Part shown: piece by piece, positions 1-11,567 of the stretch
How the letters are laid out: each line of letters starts with the position of its first letter
Numbering within the stretch: position 1 is the stretch's first letter
Assembly: GCA_040954595.2 (NCBI GenBank)
Contig: CM082577.2
Location: forward strand, 12,710,001 to 12,774,000
Reading direction: 5' to 3'
Source of the DNA: Balanoglossus misakiensis
Taxonomy: Eukaryota > Hemichordata
DNA length: 64,000 nucleotides
Notes under the pieces: model-generated
Databases searched by the model: none
What the model was told of the DNA's origin: nothing
The model's input: only the letters and a program-made list of their open reading frames with translations
Made by a program: the position numbers and the translations under genes

Positions 1-1255
1 TAACGACGTATGCCCATCACTTTATAACGTAACCACACCATATAACGATGTATGCCCATCAACTTATAATGTAACCACACCATATAACGACGTATGCCCA
101 TCACCTTATAACGTAACCACACCATATAACGACGTATGCCCATCACCTTATAACGTAACCACACCATATAACGACGTATGCCCATCACCTTATAACGTAA
201 CCACACCATATAATGACGTATGCCCATCACCTTATAACGTAACCACACCATATAACGACGTATGCCCATCACCTTATTACGTAACCACACCATATAACGA
301 CGTATGCCCATCACCTTATAACGTAATCACACCATATAACGACGTATGCCCATCACCTTATAACGTATGTGCATCACCTTATAACGTATGCCCATCACCT
401 TATAACGTATGCACATCATTATATAAAGAATCCCCATGTCAACATAATTTTATGTCACTTAAGACAGCCACGGCTTTCCATATGCATCTTGGGATTAATG
501 GAAGAAGTCGACCAATCAGGCCAATACGTTTACTTAAAACATTACATAACTTATCAATAGTTGTTCCATCGCAATGTTGCATAAAGACCTAATTTAGAAC
601 CATAAATCTACTTCAGATATTTGTGAGTCTGAAATGTGGACAGATAAACATGATAAAGAATCCCCACTTCTGCCGTGGCTGTCTTAAGTGACATAAAATT
701 ATGTTGACATGGGGATTCTTTATATAATGATGTGCATACGTTATAAGGTGATGGGCATACGTTATAAGGTGATGCACATACGTTATAAGGTGATGGGCAT
801 ACGTCGTTATATGGTGTGATTACGTTATAAGGTGATGGGCATACGTCGTTATATGGTGTGGTTACGTAATAAGGTGATGGGCATACGTCGTTATATGGTG
901 TGGTTACGTTATAAGGTGATGGGCATACGTCATTATATGGTGTGGTTACGTTATAAGGTGATGGGCATACGTCGTTATATGGTGTGGTTACGTTATAAGG
1001 TGATGGGCATACGTCGTTATATGGTGTGGTTACGTTATAAGGTGATGGGCATACGTCGTTATATGGTGTGGTTACATTATAAGTTGATGGGCATACATCG
1101 TTATATGGTGTGGTTACGTTATAAAGTGATGGGCATACGTCGTTATATGGTGTGGTTACGTTATAAGGTGATGGACATACGTCGTTATATGGTGTGGTTA
1201 CGTTATAAGGTGATGGGCATACGTCGTTATATGGTGTGGTTACATCGTTATTAGC
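1..1255. repeat. Long inverted repeat with 42-bp minisatellite arms (foldback-like element)
   Basis: Positions 1-474 and about 673-1255 are inverted copies around a spacer of roughly 200 bp. Each arm is a tandem array of a 42-bp unit containing CGTAACCACACC and GACGTATGCCCATCACC; nearest the centre come shortened units and a unique stretch that reads identically inward from both sides (AAGAATCCCCATGTCAACA and its complement). The left arm runs off the window start. Long inverted arms made of internal tandem repeats are the hallmark of foldback-type DNA elements; no transposase is visible. The family assignment is inference, the structure is directly seen. Confidence 0.85.
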
Positions 1256-1527
1256 TGTGGAAACGCAGCTGTTTCGCCTGGGGGATATGCCAATTACCCT
1301 GCGTGTCCCGGATGTTCAAACATTTAGTAACACATGCACACATGGTCGTAATGTTGGCCTTACCCTCATCCTCATATTCGCCAGCCTCATCCTCATATCA
1401 TCCTCAGCTTCGTGACCTTAGGATGATTAATAACAATCCGTCATCGGCGATTCGTTAAACTTAAAGATAATATTTAAATATTATCATTTCTTTCACTGAC
1501 TTGGATAAATGTAAATACGGATACGAC

Positions 1528-1855
1528 TTCTGTTTTTAAATGCTTTATAGCAGCCAATAAGAAACTTCTGAGAGAAAATTGCTTCGAGGTCAAAGTTTAT
1601 TGCAAATGTCCAAACAGTCGAGTCGAGAACGATTGGAAAATAGAACAAATAGATTCAAAATAAGAAATCCAATCAATTATTTAGACTATCCCATGAAAAT
1701 ACTTTACCTATATTGCTTTCGCTTTTTTAGATCACATCAAATATCCGAAATTCACGATAATTTTTTTATTGACATGTTTTTGCAATAACCTTTGACCTTG
1801 AAGCAATTTTCTCTCGTGAGTTTCTTGTTCGCTGCTATAAAGCATTTAAAAACCA
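1528..1855. mobile_element. MITE-like inverted-repeat element
   Basis: About 83 bp at 1528-1610 (TTTTTAAATGCTTTATAGCA onward, through GAGAAAATTGCTTC) recurs as its reverse complement at about 1775-1855, with a loop of about 165 bp. No coding capacity is convincing. Most consistent with a small non-autonomous DNA transposon; no target-site duplication was established. Confidence 0.6.
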
Positions 1856-2602
1856 GTCTACCAAATATAATATATAAATGTGTTCCTGTGTTTTGGTGAA
1901 AATTGTGTTGATAAATCCGAAAACGACAATAAATTTTCACGAAGCTGTACGATATCTTCTAAGTGCTTTTGTTGTACGGTAACTACAGTGTCTATAGCAA
2001 GTTTGGACAGTATTTTGGCATATATGCCTATAGCTCGCGAGGTACGTAAGGCCTCAGCTCGCATGAAAATTACATGGCTCATCAAGTTTTTGTACCGTAA
2101 CTACAGAAATGCACGTAAGTAATTACAAAACGTTAAAATATGCAAATTTCAAGTTTATTTGCTAGAAACTGTTAAGTGTCTCTTAACAGTCTAAGCAGTG
2201 TCGGAAAGCATTGCAAGCTTCACGTTTGATAAGACTTATTGTTACTTATCGAACTTTGATAAATATGAAAATTTAAAGTTTAAATTATGTCTTTTTAGCA
2301 GGCTTATTATAATTTAAGCCAATGTATCAAGATGTGCAAATGCCGTTAATTATAAATGTTCTTTCTAAGCTCTCTATCCACATGGTGAAGATTTCCTTGT
2401 ATTGAAAATTTAAATTCGCTAAAAGACGCAGGTTCAATGTGTTTTACAGCATCTATTACAGATGGCTGTGAGATCTAATTCTGATTCCAAGTTTCATTAA
2501 ATTTGGTGTTGCCTTGGGATGTGTGGATGGTAAACGTCCCTGTGAAACCGCCCTGTGCTCCTTTTTAAAGCACCGGGACAACTGCACATCATGGAAAATT
2601 AG
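1856..2602. other. No feature recognised
   Basis: AT-rich sequence with only short overlapping open frames on both strands; no splice-bounded coding segment, RNA gene or clear repeat was seen. Confidence 0.5.
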
Positions 2603-2850
2603 TTAAAGGGACTTGGACAAAGTCTGTCTCTCTCTATCGCTGCCTTTTTGCCATTAATTATGTTTGATACAAGACACCGATTATGTTAATGTACATGTTA
2701 CGATTTTTGTTCACTCTCGTGTCCACAAGTGGGATGGAAGGAGTGTGTTGTTGAACGTTGATTCACTATATATTCACATGTAGAATAACATAAACGTTGT
2801 CTTGTATCAAACATACTTAATGGGAAGAGGGCAGCGACAGAGAGACTTTT
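2603..2850. mobile_element. MITE family copy A (TTAAAGGGA termini)
   Basis: Begins TTAAAGGGA and has inverted arms: GTTTGATACAAGACA near 2660 and its complement TGTCTTGTATCAAAC near 2800, continuing outward to the complementary TCTCTCT/AGAGAGA segments. A second, diverged copy lies at 21328-21655. Both share the internal segment GTGTGTTGTTGAACGTT. Non-autonomous element; superfamily not determined. Confidence 0.65.
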
Positions 2851-2941
2851 GTATTTTCAAATGTGTCTGCGAAATAGAGCTATGGTGCTTTTTACTTAAC
2901 AAAGTTTAATCTCTATGTGTGTGTGTATCTCTCTCTCTCTA

Positions 2942-3528
2942 GCTAGTGGCCAAACGTTCATTTTGTGTTCAACAGAAACAGAGGTAACAGTTAATGTAAC
3001 CTTTCCTGACTTGAGAGCAATGACTGCGTGTATTTGGCAGAAAACTGATTCGGCGAGCCAATCAGAGTCAACCTTAAGTTTTTTCCTACTGCGGCAGTGG
3101 AGAATATTTGTGCAATGACATCCTTCTTCGGCACGACGATTATGGCAAGAGATTGAAATTACATATCACGTCAGAATCAGTGTATTCAACCGAGCGTGCA
3201 GGCCTAAATCTGGCTGATTCGGAATGGCACCACGTGTGTGCCGCGTGGTCATTTTGGGGAGGATTATGGCGCATATCTATTGATGGCGAAGACGCCGGAA
3301 GTGGCTTTGGTCTGGCGACAGATAAAATCATTCCAGGAGGGGGCTATTTCTTCTTGGGACAGGATCAAGATACATTGGGTGTTGTCTCTCAGAATAAAAA
3401 GCAGGCATTCGTCGGAAGCCTCACCAGATTTCAGTTGTTCGACTACGGCTTGAGCGTCGCCAGTATGCTGACTACCTGTCAAAACTGTCGCCATACTGAA
3501 GATGAGGATGATGTGGAACAGAAAGTTG
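2942..3528 (+). pseudogene. Frameshifted pentraxin-domain exon
   Basis: After a CT-rich acceptor (CTCTCTCTCTAG) the sequence encodes a diverged relative of the pentraxin exons found at 27-33 and 49-52 kb: FPDLRAMTACIW, then EWHHVCAAWSFWGGLW (the pentraxin signature region, degenerate because HxCxAW replaces HxCx[ST]W), GYFFLGQDQD and QAFVGSLTRFQLFDYGLS. The reading frame breaks at about 3080-3090 in a T-run (AGTTTTTTCC): upstream residues read TLS, and downstream the homologous VFSYCGSGEYLCNDILL continues in another frame. A donor-like GTAATG follows 3528. No upstream or downstream partner exon was found. It could be a genuine pseudogene or a homopolymer sequencing error in a real exon. Confidence 0.7.
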
Positions 3529-3603
3529 GTAATGTTTTTTTCATGGGATGTCTTCGAAAGCTTTGTGACTTTAAGCGGGAAAGTGAGCGTGCTCGGTGGT
3601 GAC

Positions 3604-5080
3604 TGCGGTAGGTTTTTACCTTTTAAAGAATTGTTTCAAGAAGTAATTCTTATGTAAAACTTAACTTTCATCGTCTTTGAATATCACACGTGAGACAGTT
3701 ATTTCGACACTGTTATTCCCGCGAGATATTCCAATATATTATGACTGAGGTTCTTTATGCGACAGTGTAGTCTATATGCATGTAATTTGGCCATTTCACA
3801 CAATGCTGTCACTTAAATTATATTTTGTTTATCTTTCAGACGACCAAAAAACTCAATGCCATACCTTTTAAGACGATGAATGGTGAACCGCCGTTTCCTT
3901 TCAAAACATCGAACTATTGGTGGTGGGTTATGGCAAATATTTGTGAATTTCAACGTTGACTTATAAGGGACGTGCATCTCAGAACTGATAAAATAAGCAT
4001 GCGATGATAATAAAATCTGCAGTATAATATAATCCGTCTCGCTGTCAGTCGTGTAATATGATTACTCATGTGCGGTTTTTATATTTGGTTACCATTTTAG
4101 TGTTGGTAAGGGTAGTTGTAGGAGGAGGGGGGTTGTGGCGAACATGTTTTTCGTGTTGTATTGCAAGCTGGGTTGGGAAATCTAGTGAGGTCAGAGTTCA
4201 CCAGCCTCCAAATTATACTGCGCTGGTTTCTGGGTATTTCTACAAGTTTGGACAAAGGGAAAAGATATGTTGGGTTTTTGTTGTCAGTATGACCACAGAC
4301 ACAAGCCCTGTGCTCTTCTCATTCAAGGAAACATATAAGCAAAAAATGTTGCGAAAGAGAAGAAACGGGGTTCTTATTGATAATTAACGTGTTTAGAATG
4401 ACAAATAGTATGGTTGCTTCGTTTGTAAATGGAAAATGAGTTGTCTTTTGGTATGCCCAGCCTGTTCACAGGTGCTCTAAACATCCATAAATTATGGCGC
4501 AAATCTCTACAATTACACTGCCTTTGTGAAATCTCCGCTCCAAACTGTTAGATGGACCTTTCTAGCTTTAATAGTTTTAAAACTCACAATCATGGCTTTC
4601 TTTGCCCAGTCTTCAAAAGATTTACATATCTGTCACAAAACCTGATAGGTCGCGTTCTTTTTCACTCTGCATTATACATACTTGCGGCTTGCAGAAGTGC
4701 TGCACTGATGGGGCCTTGGTTGTTACATGCTATCTTCACTAATGTGGTACAGTAGATGGGGTATGTCTGCATCTGTGCAAATATGCCAGAGAACCGCATT
4801 TACCTTCAGCCTAAAAAAATAAACAATAGTCGCTCGCCGCTCCTGGAACTTGGTCCAAAAAATCCGATGAACAAGATTTGTATTCTGTCTGGTCTAAATG
4901 TAATGTGTACAGTCAGCAATGGGAAAATTTTGATTTTAAAAGGACTTTTGATATGATCAACCACTGCACACAATGTAGAGCCTGGGACATGACTAGTTCC
5001 ACTAGAACTACTTCCCTGGTCCGCACCAATCATGTGAAATGTATCTTTCTGGTGAAATAAACTATCTATCTATCTATCAA
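3604..5080. other. No gene recognised; short TCTA microsatellite at the end
   Basis: Only short open frames without domain-like content. A (CTAT)n tract lies at about 5062-5078, directly before the coding fragment that follows. Confidence 0.45.
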
Positions 5081-5086
5081 ACTTCT

Positions 5087-5656
5087 AACATCTCGGCCAA
5101 GACATCCATCGCCGAGGGACGCAGAAACGTAGCCGATAAACTGGAGTTCGACATCTCCAAGCCGGTCAAAGCGCCACCAAGGCGCGTCAGTTTTCTGGAC
5201 AGAAGACCTAACACTCCCCACACCGTCTACACTCTGAACCAGAAGATAAAACAAGCGGAGGGAAGACGGAGGGAGGCGGAGGAGTACAAGAGCGCAAAGG
5301 CCGCTCTGATGAGCGCGGGGATCACCGCGACTGTGGCAGGTGACGGAGAACAAAGTCACGCCATGGAGAAAGCGGCCAAGAAGCAGGAATTGGCAGAAAA
5401 GGCGCGCAGGGAATACTGCGAACTACTCCGAAACAGGATCCACGAGCAGAAGCGGCTACAGGGACAAAAGAAGGGAAAATTAATAGATGACATGTTTAAT
5501 GACCACGTTCCGGGGTCGCCAACCAATGGCTTTATTCGGTCCGGAACTCTCCGTGCGGGGGACGGACGTTCCAGCCAGGGAGTCATTGTTGAATATTATA
5601 GTCATCCCTATGAAAGAGTCAATCTGTATACCTGTGCAACCTTTGGTCCATCCTAA
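5087..5656 (+). pseudogene. Fragment of a charged coiled-coil protein gene, copy 1 (possibly stathmin-like)
   Basis: An open stretch encodes DKLEFDISKPVKAPPRRVSF, then a basic, Glu/Lys/Arg-rich helix (LNQKIKQAEGRRREAEEYKS and ELAEKARREYCELLRNRIHE) and DDMFNDHVPGSPTNGFI. The same protein is encoded at 55240-55690 with different indels. In copy 2 the segment is preceded by a splice acceptor (CATCACAG, then CCAAGACA); in copy 1 that position reads CATCTCGG, so the AG is lost. Copy 1 also lacks about 60 bp present in copy 2 after the HVP codons. The arrangement (short conserved beta-like start, basic linker, long helix beginning L-xxx-I-xxx-E-RR) recalls stathmin-domain proteins, but this is a weak resemblance. 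Likely a duplicated dead exon; the parent gene is not in the window. Confidence 0.5.
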
Positions 5657-5659
5657 ATG

Positions 5660-6339
5660 GGTCGCCTCTGAATAAGAACCGACAGTCGTTGAAAGATGCC
5701 GCAGAGGAAGTGTGCAGGAGAGGCAAAAAACGACCAAAGGAAATATCAAGGACTTGTTTGTCAACCAACAAAATAATTATCGATGGGAACACCTTCACCG
5801 ATTGTAAGTTAACACAAAATATTTAAACTTGTTATCTTAAAAAAGCAGGTGTTGTACGCCATGTGTTTCTTTTTATAGGATGTATTGCAATGTCACGTTT
5901 TATTATTGTCACTAAAAATTCGATGTTCAATTCGTTTACCATAATAAAAAAAAAAACAAGTCTGTAGCAACGTAGTGTAGTCTGTAGAGACATTTAGCAG
6001 CAGACCAATAACTGTATCATTTGTGACTTTCACAACGCTTACAGAAATGTTTAAAGCAAGGTTCAGTACAATCAACTCCTCGGAAAGGTATCCCCTTCGA
6101 TCGACTACCTCAAGAGAAATCACCAGTGAAAGAAATTTGAAAAGACAATAGCATTTACCCATAAGAAAAACTTCTGTTAATTACGGCAGTAGGTTTTCTC
6201 GGTATCGACAGATACTACTAGTCATTCTCTGAATTTTAAAATTATATTATTTGTCAGCGTTGTCTCAAAACCATTTTAATGGGATACGTTAGAAAGAAAC
6301 CATATAGCATTTCTTTGCCTACTACATTCAAATTGTTTG
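5660..6339. other. No feature recognised
   Basis: AT-rich sequence without supported genes or repeats. Confidence 0.4.
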
Positions 6340-6490
6340 TGTGATATTATAGAAATATTGGGCGACGCCCTGACCATTAACGTTTGTTCATGGGCAAGGG
6401 CGAGGGGAAAGCCAAAACTTCATGGGCGAGGCTACCGAGCCCATGAATTTAATGGTCAGGGCGGAGTCGGTTATTTCCACTATATTACCA
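6340..6490. mobile_element. Short palindromic element
   Basis: CGCCCTGACCATTAA at about 6364 pairs with TTAATGGTCAGGGCG ending near 6462, and the arms include GCCCATGAA/TTCATGGGC. The stem is GC-rich in an AT-rich setting. Same design (near-perfect 100-150 bp hairpin) as elements at 9654, 62495 and 62890; probably non-autonomous hairpin DNA elements. Confidence 0.55.
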
Positions 6491-7802
6491 TCGAACTCAA
6501 GAAAATCGTCAAAACGTACGAACATGTCCCACGCAAAAGACTAGGGGCCCCGGAACTTGTGTTACGCAAAATGTTGTATTCACTGAACTGTTTGCTAATA
6601 TTACTATTCAGATTTACGGGCAAGTAAACAAACCATTATGGAGTATTTGTTGTCAGTGACGTCGTTCATCTCGACCAATTAAAATGCGACGCACTGGCCA
6701 TGGTAATATAATTTACATTATTGGTTCCATGAAAAGCGGTTTATTGGGCTGGCTGTGAAGCACAGATACAAGGCAGCAATCAATACGCTGTTATAAATGA
6801 AAGAACAGTCACCGATTTCGGCAGGATTTTAGTCAGGTGATTCGGGTTAAGGCGAGGAGAGAGGTTGAGGTCTTCATGCAGAAGAAAAAAAAACTGAAAT
6901 ACCACTGAGCAATGACAACATTTGAGAATTTCTCCTGGAAAGATTTCCTCGGTGAGACACCCAATGGTGTACACCCATACCATAGCTTAGGGATGCCAGG
7001 TGCTTTAGATCTGCTAACACTGGCATGTCATATACATTTGTTAGTCACGAGTTTGATAACTCCCCGTCTGTATAAATCTTGTAGGATGTGGAATTCGTTC
7101 GGCATTGTCATTTTTCTTTTCTTGTACGAAACTTGCTCATAATAATGGTGGCTGATGTCATTTCCGTCTCGATCTTGAGGGAATGGCCAAAATCCGTACA
7201 AATGAATTTCCTCACAGAACAGCGTGGCAACCGTCAGCATGATAAATCCTTCGCTTGTCCCCGTATTGTTCCAAATACTGAAATGAAAAATAAGCGGGTT
7301 AAAATTAACAAGACAAGTCACAAATGTTCAGTTCAAGTGCTGACGGACGATAACTGTTCTTTTTTTTTAAATTCTGTACTATCAATCACGTGATCGGGCT
7401 ATGTGACCAACAGCGTTGTCATTTCCAGATGACGGGCAAGCAATATTTCGGCATCCAGTAAAAACTTTTTTTCCGAGTACTTTACAACCGCCAGACACGT
7501 AACATGTATCAGGTGCCTTATCAGCCTCATGGCGTTTCGTCTGCACTGTCTTTGTCTGGACCACGTTGTTGAAGTTGCCCGTTATCTGGAAATTTGAATG
7601 CCAACATAGCTGCCGTCTGAGCGCGTTTGACGTCATTTGATATCGAAGAATATAAAGTAAAAAAACATAACGATTTAATATTATATAAATGTCTTACTTG
7701 TGCGTAAGCTCCGGCCACACAGGGACAGGGGCGTAGGCGACTTTGAACGAATATTTCCTTCTACCAATCGTGTCCTGAACTGTGTATTTCAATTTATCTT
7801 CG
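6491..7802. other. No gene recognised
   Basis: Several overlapping open frames on both strands, none with domain-like composition or splice context. Confidence 0.4.
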
Positions 7803-7902
7803 NNNNNNNNNNNNNNNNNNNNNNNNNNNNNNNNNNNNNNNNNNNNNNNNNNNNNNNNNNNNNNNNNNNNNNNNNNNNNNNNNNNNNNNNNNNNNNNNNN
7901 NN
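7803..7902. other. Assembly gap (100 N)
   Basis: Exactly 100 unknown bases, the conventional placeholder for a scaffold gap of unknown length. Sequence order across it depends on scaffolding. Confidence 0.98.
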
Positions 7903-9653
7903 AAGTTGTCCATCACCAGGAAAAAGATATATTGCAAGCACGTGACTGTTCTTAACTTCAAGAAGTTTATAAAACGTACACGGATATGACGTTGGGTTTA
8001 TATTGAAAAGCTTCCATTCAAAGCTTCGCGATCGGCGCAGAACGGATGCGGTATAGCTAGACCAATTGCCTGTCTAACCCTGCCCCGATATGATAGAAGG
8101 ACCCCACCTCCTCCGTGATTATACTTCTTCAATTTAAATAGCCGAAATCCGCAAACCCTATGAAGGTACATGTACATGATGGCTCATAAAGATTTCACAG
8201 CATACAGACAAGTTGAAACCGGTTGGCAATGATCAGTACAAAACGACAGTGTATCTATAGAATTCACTGTTGATAATAATCTGCAGTCATGACACTTACC
8301 TGGTAGGCCCGACAGGGGAAATTCTGATGGTAAAGTCTTCTACTTTCAAAAAAATAGTCCTTCATTCGTAATCGACACTAGCCTTGTACCTATCCGTATT
8401 TTGTCCGCTTTGCTTCCAAAACTATGCATAGCCTCAATCATGCCATTGTAGTCAATCACATAAACTGAACAGTGGTGATTGGGTAAGGTTATAGTGAGTT
8501 AAGGCAGGGCTAATTTGAATATAAAATGTTACCAATCCTTAATTATTCATATGTATATTCTTTGTCCAATCATTGGAAAAACAAAGTCTCTGATTGACTT
8601 CAGAGGGACTAGTTACATCACAATTCCCAGCAAGGGGTATGAGGTTTTACATGTATTGGGCCAGTGGCATGAGTGAGGCTAGGCGTAGTTTTGGAAGAGA
8701 AGCGTACGAAATACTGATAGGTACTAGGATAAATCGACACACGCTCATTAACCAAACTCTGTGAAGTGAAGGTGACTCTTGTTATGTATTATATTATAGC
8801 TTTATCAATACCAGTGAATTTTGTGACGTCATAGCTATACATTATTACTGATAATGTATCGTGTTATTCGATGGACGCGCGACGCGCCCAAGAACCAGTG
8901 GACGTGTACAATTTCCGACTGAATAACGGAGGATTTCAAACAATGCGAACATTTTAAGGGCTAAAAAGGAAATGCAAACGTACACAGAATAAATACGGCG
9001 ATATTTATTAATTTCCAAATCTGTCCTCGACTGGCGTTTTGTTTATTTTTTCTTCCTACGGCTGCAGTACATGTCGTCTGCTCTTGAATCACGCGCAGTC
9101 AACATGGCTCGCTCACGCACGTAAAGCAAACCTCTCCATGATGCTGGATTTGACATTCGTTCACCATACATACCGTGTACCATGTACCAAGCAGTCATGT
9201 CAACGAAGCTATACGTAAAAAAAAAAATATGCCGCAAGTGTCATTTGTCATGTTGTCTACGCGGTACGGAGGGTCGATCGAGGGCGAGTTTGTTTATGTA
9301 TTGCAACCTTCCGAGCGCCCGTATACGTGAACTATCCTGAGAACGTAAACGAATTCAAATATTCCCCGAGTCCTCCCCAAGATTACACAAAAATCGAAAC
9401 TTTTTCAGATATATTTCAGCAGAACCCTTAAATGAATTTTCACATGCGTAAATAAACCTTCATTATTTATTTGCTGATGTTTGAATATGATACTAGAAAT
9501 GTACAGTACACTGACACACCACGATCAGGTGACCTTTTGTTTACGCGTACGTCATTGCTCTGTTCTCGATCTCCGTGTCCGAGTCTGAATTGTTCGCACC
9601 TATACTTTTTGAAGTCTGCAAATTCACTGGCATTGACAAAACTATAAAATAAT
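7903..9653. other. No gene recognised
   Basis: No supported coding segment, RNA gene or obvious repeat was identified on either strand. Confidence 0.4.
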
Positions 9654-9794
9654 GAGAATAATGAACGCCCCAAAGACCCATAATGGACTCAAGCACACAT
9701 TGTGCTCCATAATATACTCGGCTTCGCCCCGTATATTATGACGCACAATGTGTGCTTTCGTCCATTATGGGTCTTTGGGGCGTTCATTATTCTC
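9654..9794. mobile_element. Near-perfect palindromic hairpin element
   Basis: AGAATAATGAACGCCCCAAA at 9654 is repeated as its exact complement ending at about 9794; arms of about 63 bp enclose a small GC-rich loop (TCGGCTTCGCCCC). Probably a hairpin MITE. It lies about 120 bp upstream of the Ngaro element. Confidence 0.7.
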
Positions 9795-9915
9795 TAAATA
9801 CATTGTACTCTCAACTTTTACAGCACCAAATCACACACAGTGGCTATTGTCTGAAGGGTGATATAAAGTGGTGTGGGTCACGCGCAAAGCACCATGGGAG
9901 TTCCAACATGAGTAA

Positions 9916-10076
9916 GGGAGTAGCTCTAAGTGAGCGCTGTTTAAGGCGCGGTGGGTGTCCGTGTGCCAGCCAATCATATGCTGTCTCAAGCCCGCCGGAG
10001 GGAAAGTTTCCCGGGCTTTGGTCATTGCCACTTTTGCATTCGGAGGAGCAGCAGGCTGGACACGGGACGCTATTGA
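9916..10076 (+). repeat. Ngaro split direct repeat A1
   Basis: GGAGTAGCTCTAAGTGAGCG through GGACACGGGACGCTATTGA; the same block recurs at 14375-14535 (A2). Contains a GGAAAGTTTCC palindrome. Confidence 0.9.
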
Positions 10077-10274
10077 GCTCTGTCATATCAAGCGACATTA
10101 CCACCGTCCTGGATGTTTTACAAGCGGTACGTTCTGCTTTTACAATACCTGAAGCTGTTCAGGTACCCCTTGTCTAGGCCCTAACGTTTTTCCACAAATA
10201 GCGAGACCTTTGACTCGTGCTACGCTCCCCGATATTGTGACTGCTATATACTTTTTGCCAGACGGGATAGAAAT

Positions 10275-11567
10275 ATGGCAATGTCCAAGGAGCCCCGATC
10301 GCTTCCTCCGGACAGGACAGTGGCGGACCCGCCAATCGCTGGCTCAGCTGCAGTGCCCGCACATGTCTTCATGCCTGGTGAATCTATGTCCGTGCCGGAC
10401 GTACATGTTGAAGTACGGAACTGGGCCACCGAAAACGGGATTTTATTACCAACTCTGAACATATTAGCGGTCAACGGTTTCACTACTATGCGGGCGGTGA
10501 GGCTAATTCAACACGACGATTTGTACTTTATGAAGATTTCGCCCCTTGCCCAGCTCCGGCAGTTGGACGCGGCGCTTATGGATCTCGCATCGCAGAAACG
10601 CCAGACCGCCCGACAGGCAGATGTGGCGGGAGATACCGGTGAGGCCACCCAAACCACTGGCCGGAAACGCGCGCCCTCGCAGGCTGCAGTCGGACAACAA
10701 CAATCAGCCAACATGGCGGCCCCCAGTACGCCCAACGCCAAGGAAGCAAGTGCACCGAGCGCCACGGCTGACCTCGAACAGTTACAACAGGGGGAACTTG
10801 GACTGGACTCGCTGCTTCAAGCATTGAACATCAACGCGGGATCCCTGAACAATGATCCGAGTCTACCTCGGAAGATTCCTCAACGCATGGACTTGGAGCC
10901 CATGGTATACTTAAAACCAGCGTCTATGGCAGGTTTGAAATTTTATGACATTGTCGATTATGTGCCAAGCTCTCTCCAGGCGAAGGTCGAGCAACAAGTG
11001 TTGGCAGTTGGAGAGGGAGATAACAAACTCGTTTTCGAATCGGGGCCAGCAAAACCCAAATTGGGGTCAGTGACCCCTCAGCAATGGTCTGCGGCCAACT
11101 CACGCATTTTGTATGAATTTATTTCTAAGCATAGTTACAATCTCACTCAAGTACAGGAGTATTTAGCGTATACTATTAAAGTTTGTCAATTGGCAGACCG
11201 ATACGAATGGGTGTCTGTTTTGCACTATGACAGGGAATTCCGCAAACTGCAATCGGCCTATAATTTGCCATGGGGAACAGACTCCCAACATCTATCCACT
11301 GTTTATTTAAGGGATAAAGGGGTAGTGCAAAACAAAGCCCGTGGGTCATCTCAGGCCAAAAATGGAAAGTTTCCTTCAGCGGCCCCTGTTGATGCAAAAA
11401 CAGGCCGTCCCATTTGTATCGGTTTCAATAAAGGGGACTGCAAGTACGGGGTCAAATGTACTTACAGCCACATCTGTTTAGACTGCAAGAAACCCCATCC
11501 CAAAATCAACCACCCAAACTTGTCAGGGGGGGACCCAAAGAGCGAGAACAAGCCACTTCAAGGGTAA
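10275..11567 (+). CDS. Ngaro ORF1, gag-like nucleocapsid protein with CCCH zinc finger
   Basis: A 430-residue frame starting at the first ATG after A1. The N-terminal two-thirds is Ala/Gln/Pro-rich and charged with no enzymatic motif; the central part (YLKPASMAGLKFYDIVDYVP and later LTQVQEYLAYTIKV) resembles structural proteins of DIRS-order elements. Near the C-terminus is a Cys3His finger, C-x7-C-x5-C-x3-H (CIGFNKGDCKYGVKCTYSH), followed by CLDCKKPHPKINH, suited to nucleic-acid binding. Expected role: packaging element RNA in a cytoplasmic particle. It overlaps the start of the RT frame, which lies in the +1-related frame, so RT may be made by frameshifting or from a downstream start. No internal break is seen. 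Confidence 0.85.
   Translation: MAMSKEPRSLPPDRTVADPPIAGSAAVPAHVFMPGESMSVPDVHVEVRNWATENGILLPTLNILAVNGFTTMRAVRLIQHDDLYFMKISPLAQLRQLDAALMDLASQKRQTARQADVAGDTGEATQTTGRKRAPSQAAVGQQQSANMAAPSTPNAKEASAPSATADLEQLQQGELGLDSLLQALNINAGSLNNDPSLPRKIPQRMDLEPMVYLKPASMAGLKFYDIVDYVPSSLQAKVEQQVLAVGEGDNKLVFESGPAKPKLGSVTPQQWSAANSRILYEFISKHSYNLTQVQEYLAYTIKVCQLADRYEWVSVLHYDREFRKLQSAYNLPWGTDSQHLSTVYLRDKGVVQNKARGSSQAKNGKFPSAAPVDAKTGRPICIGFNKGDCKYGVKCTYSHICLDCKKPHPKINHPNLSGGDPKSENKPLQG

Noticed and set aside
832-1254. 140-codon open frame with ten MGIRRYMVWLRYKV repeats
   Set aside because: It is a translation of the 42-bp minisatellite (14 codons per unit); the opposite arm of the inverted repeat shows the same sequence in reverse, and no start context or other coding signal exists.
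9831-10483. Several small frames overlapping repeat A1 and the start of gag
   Set aside because: The frames in A1 recur in A2 as part of the non-coding direct repeat; the others overlap the well-supported gag frame.
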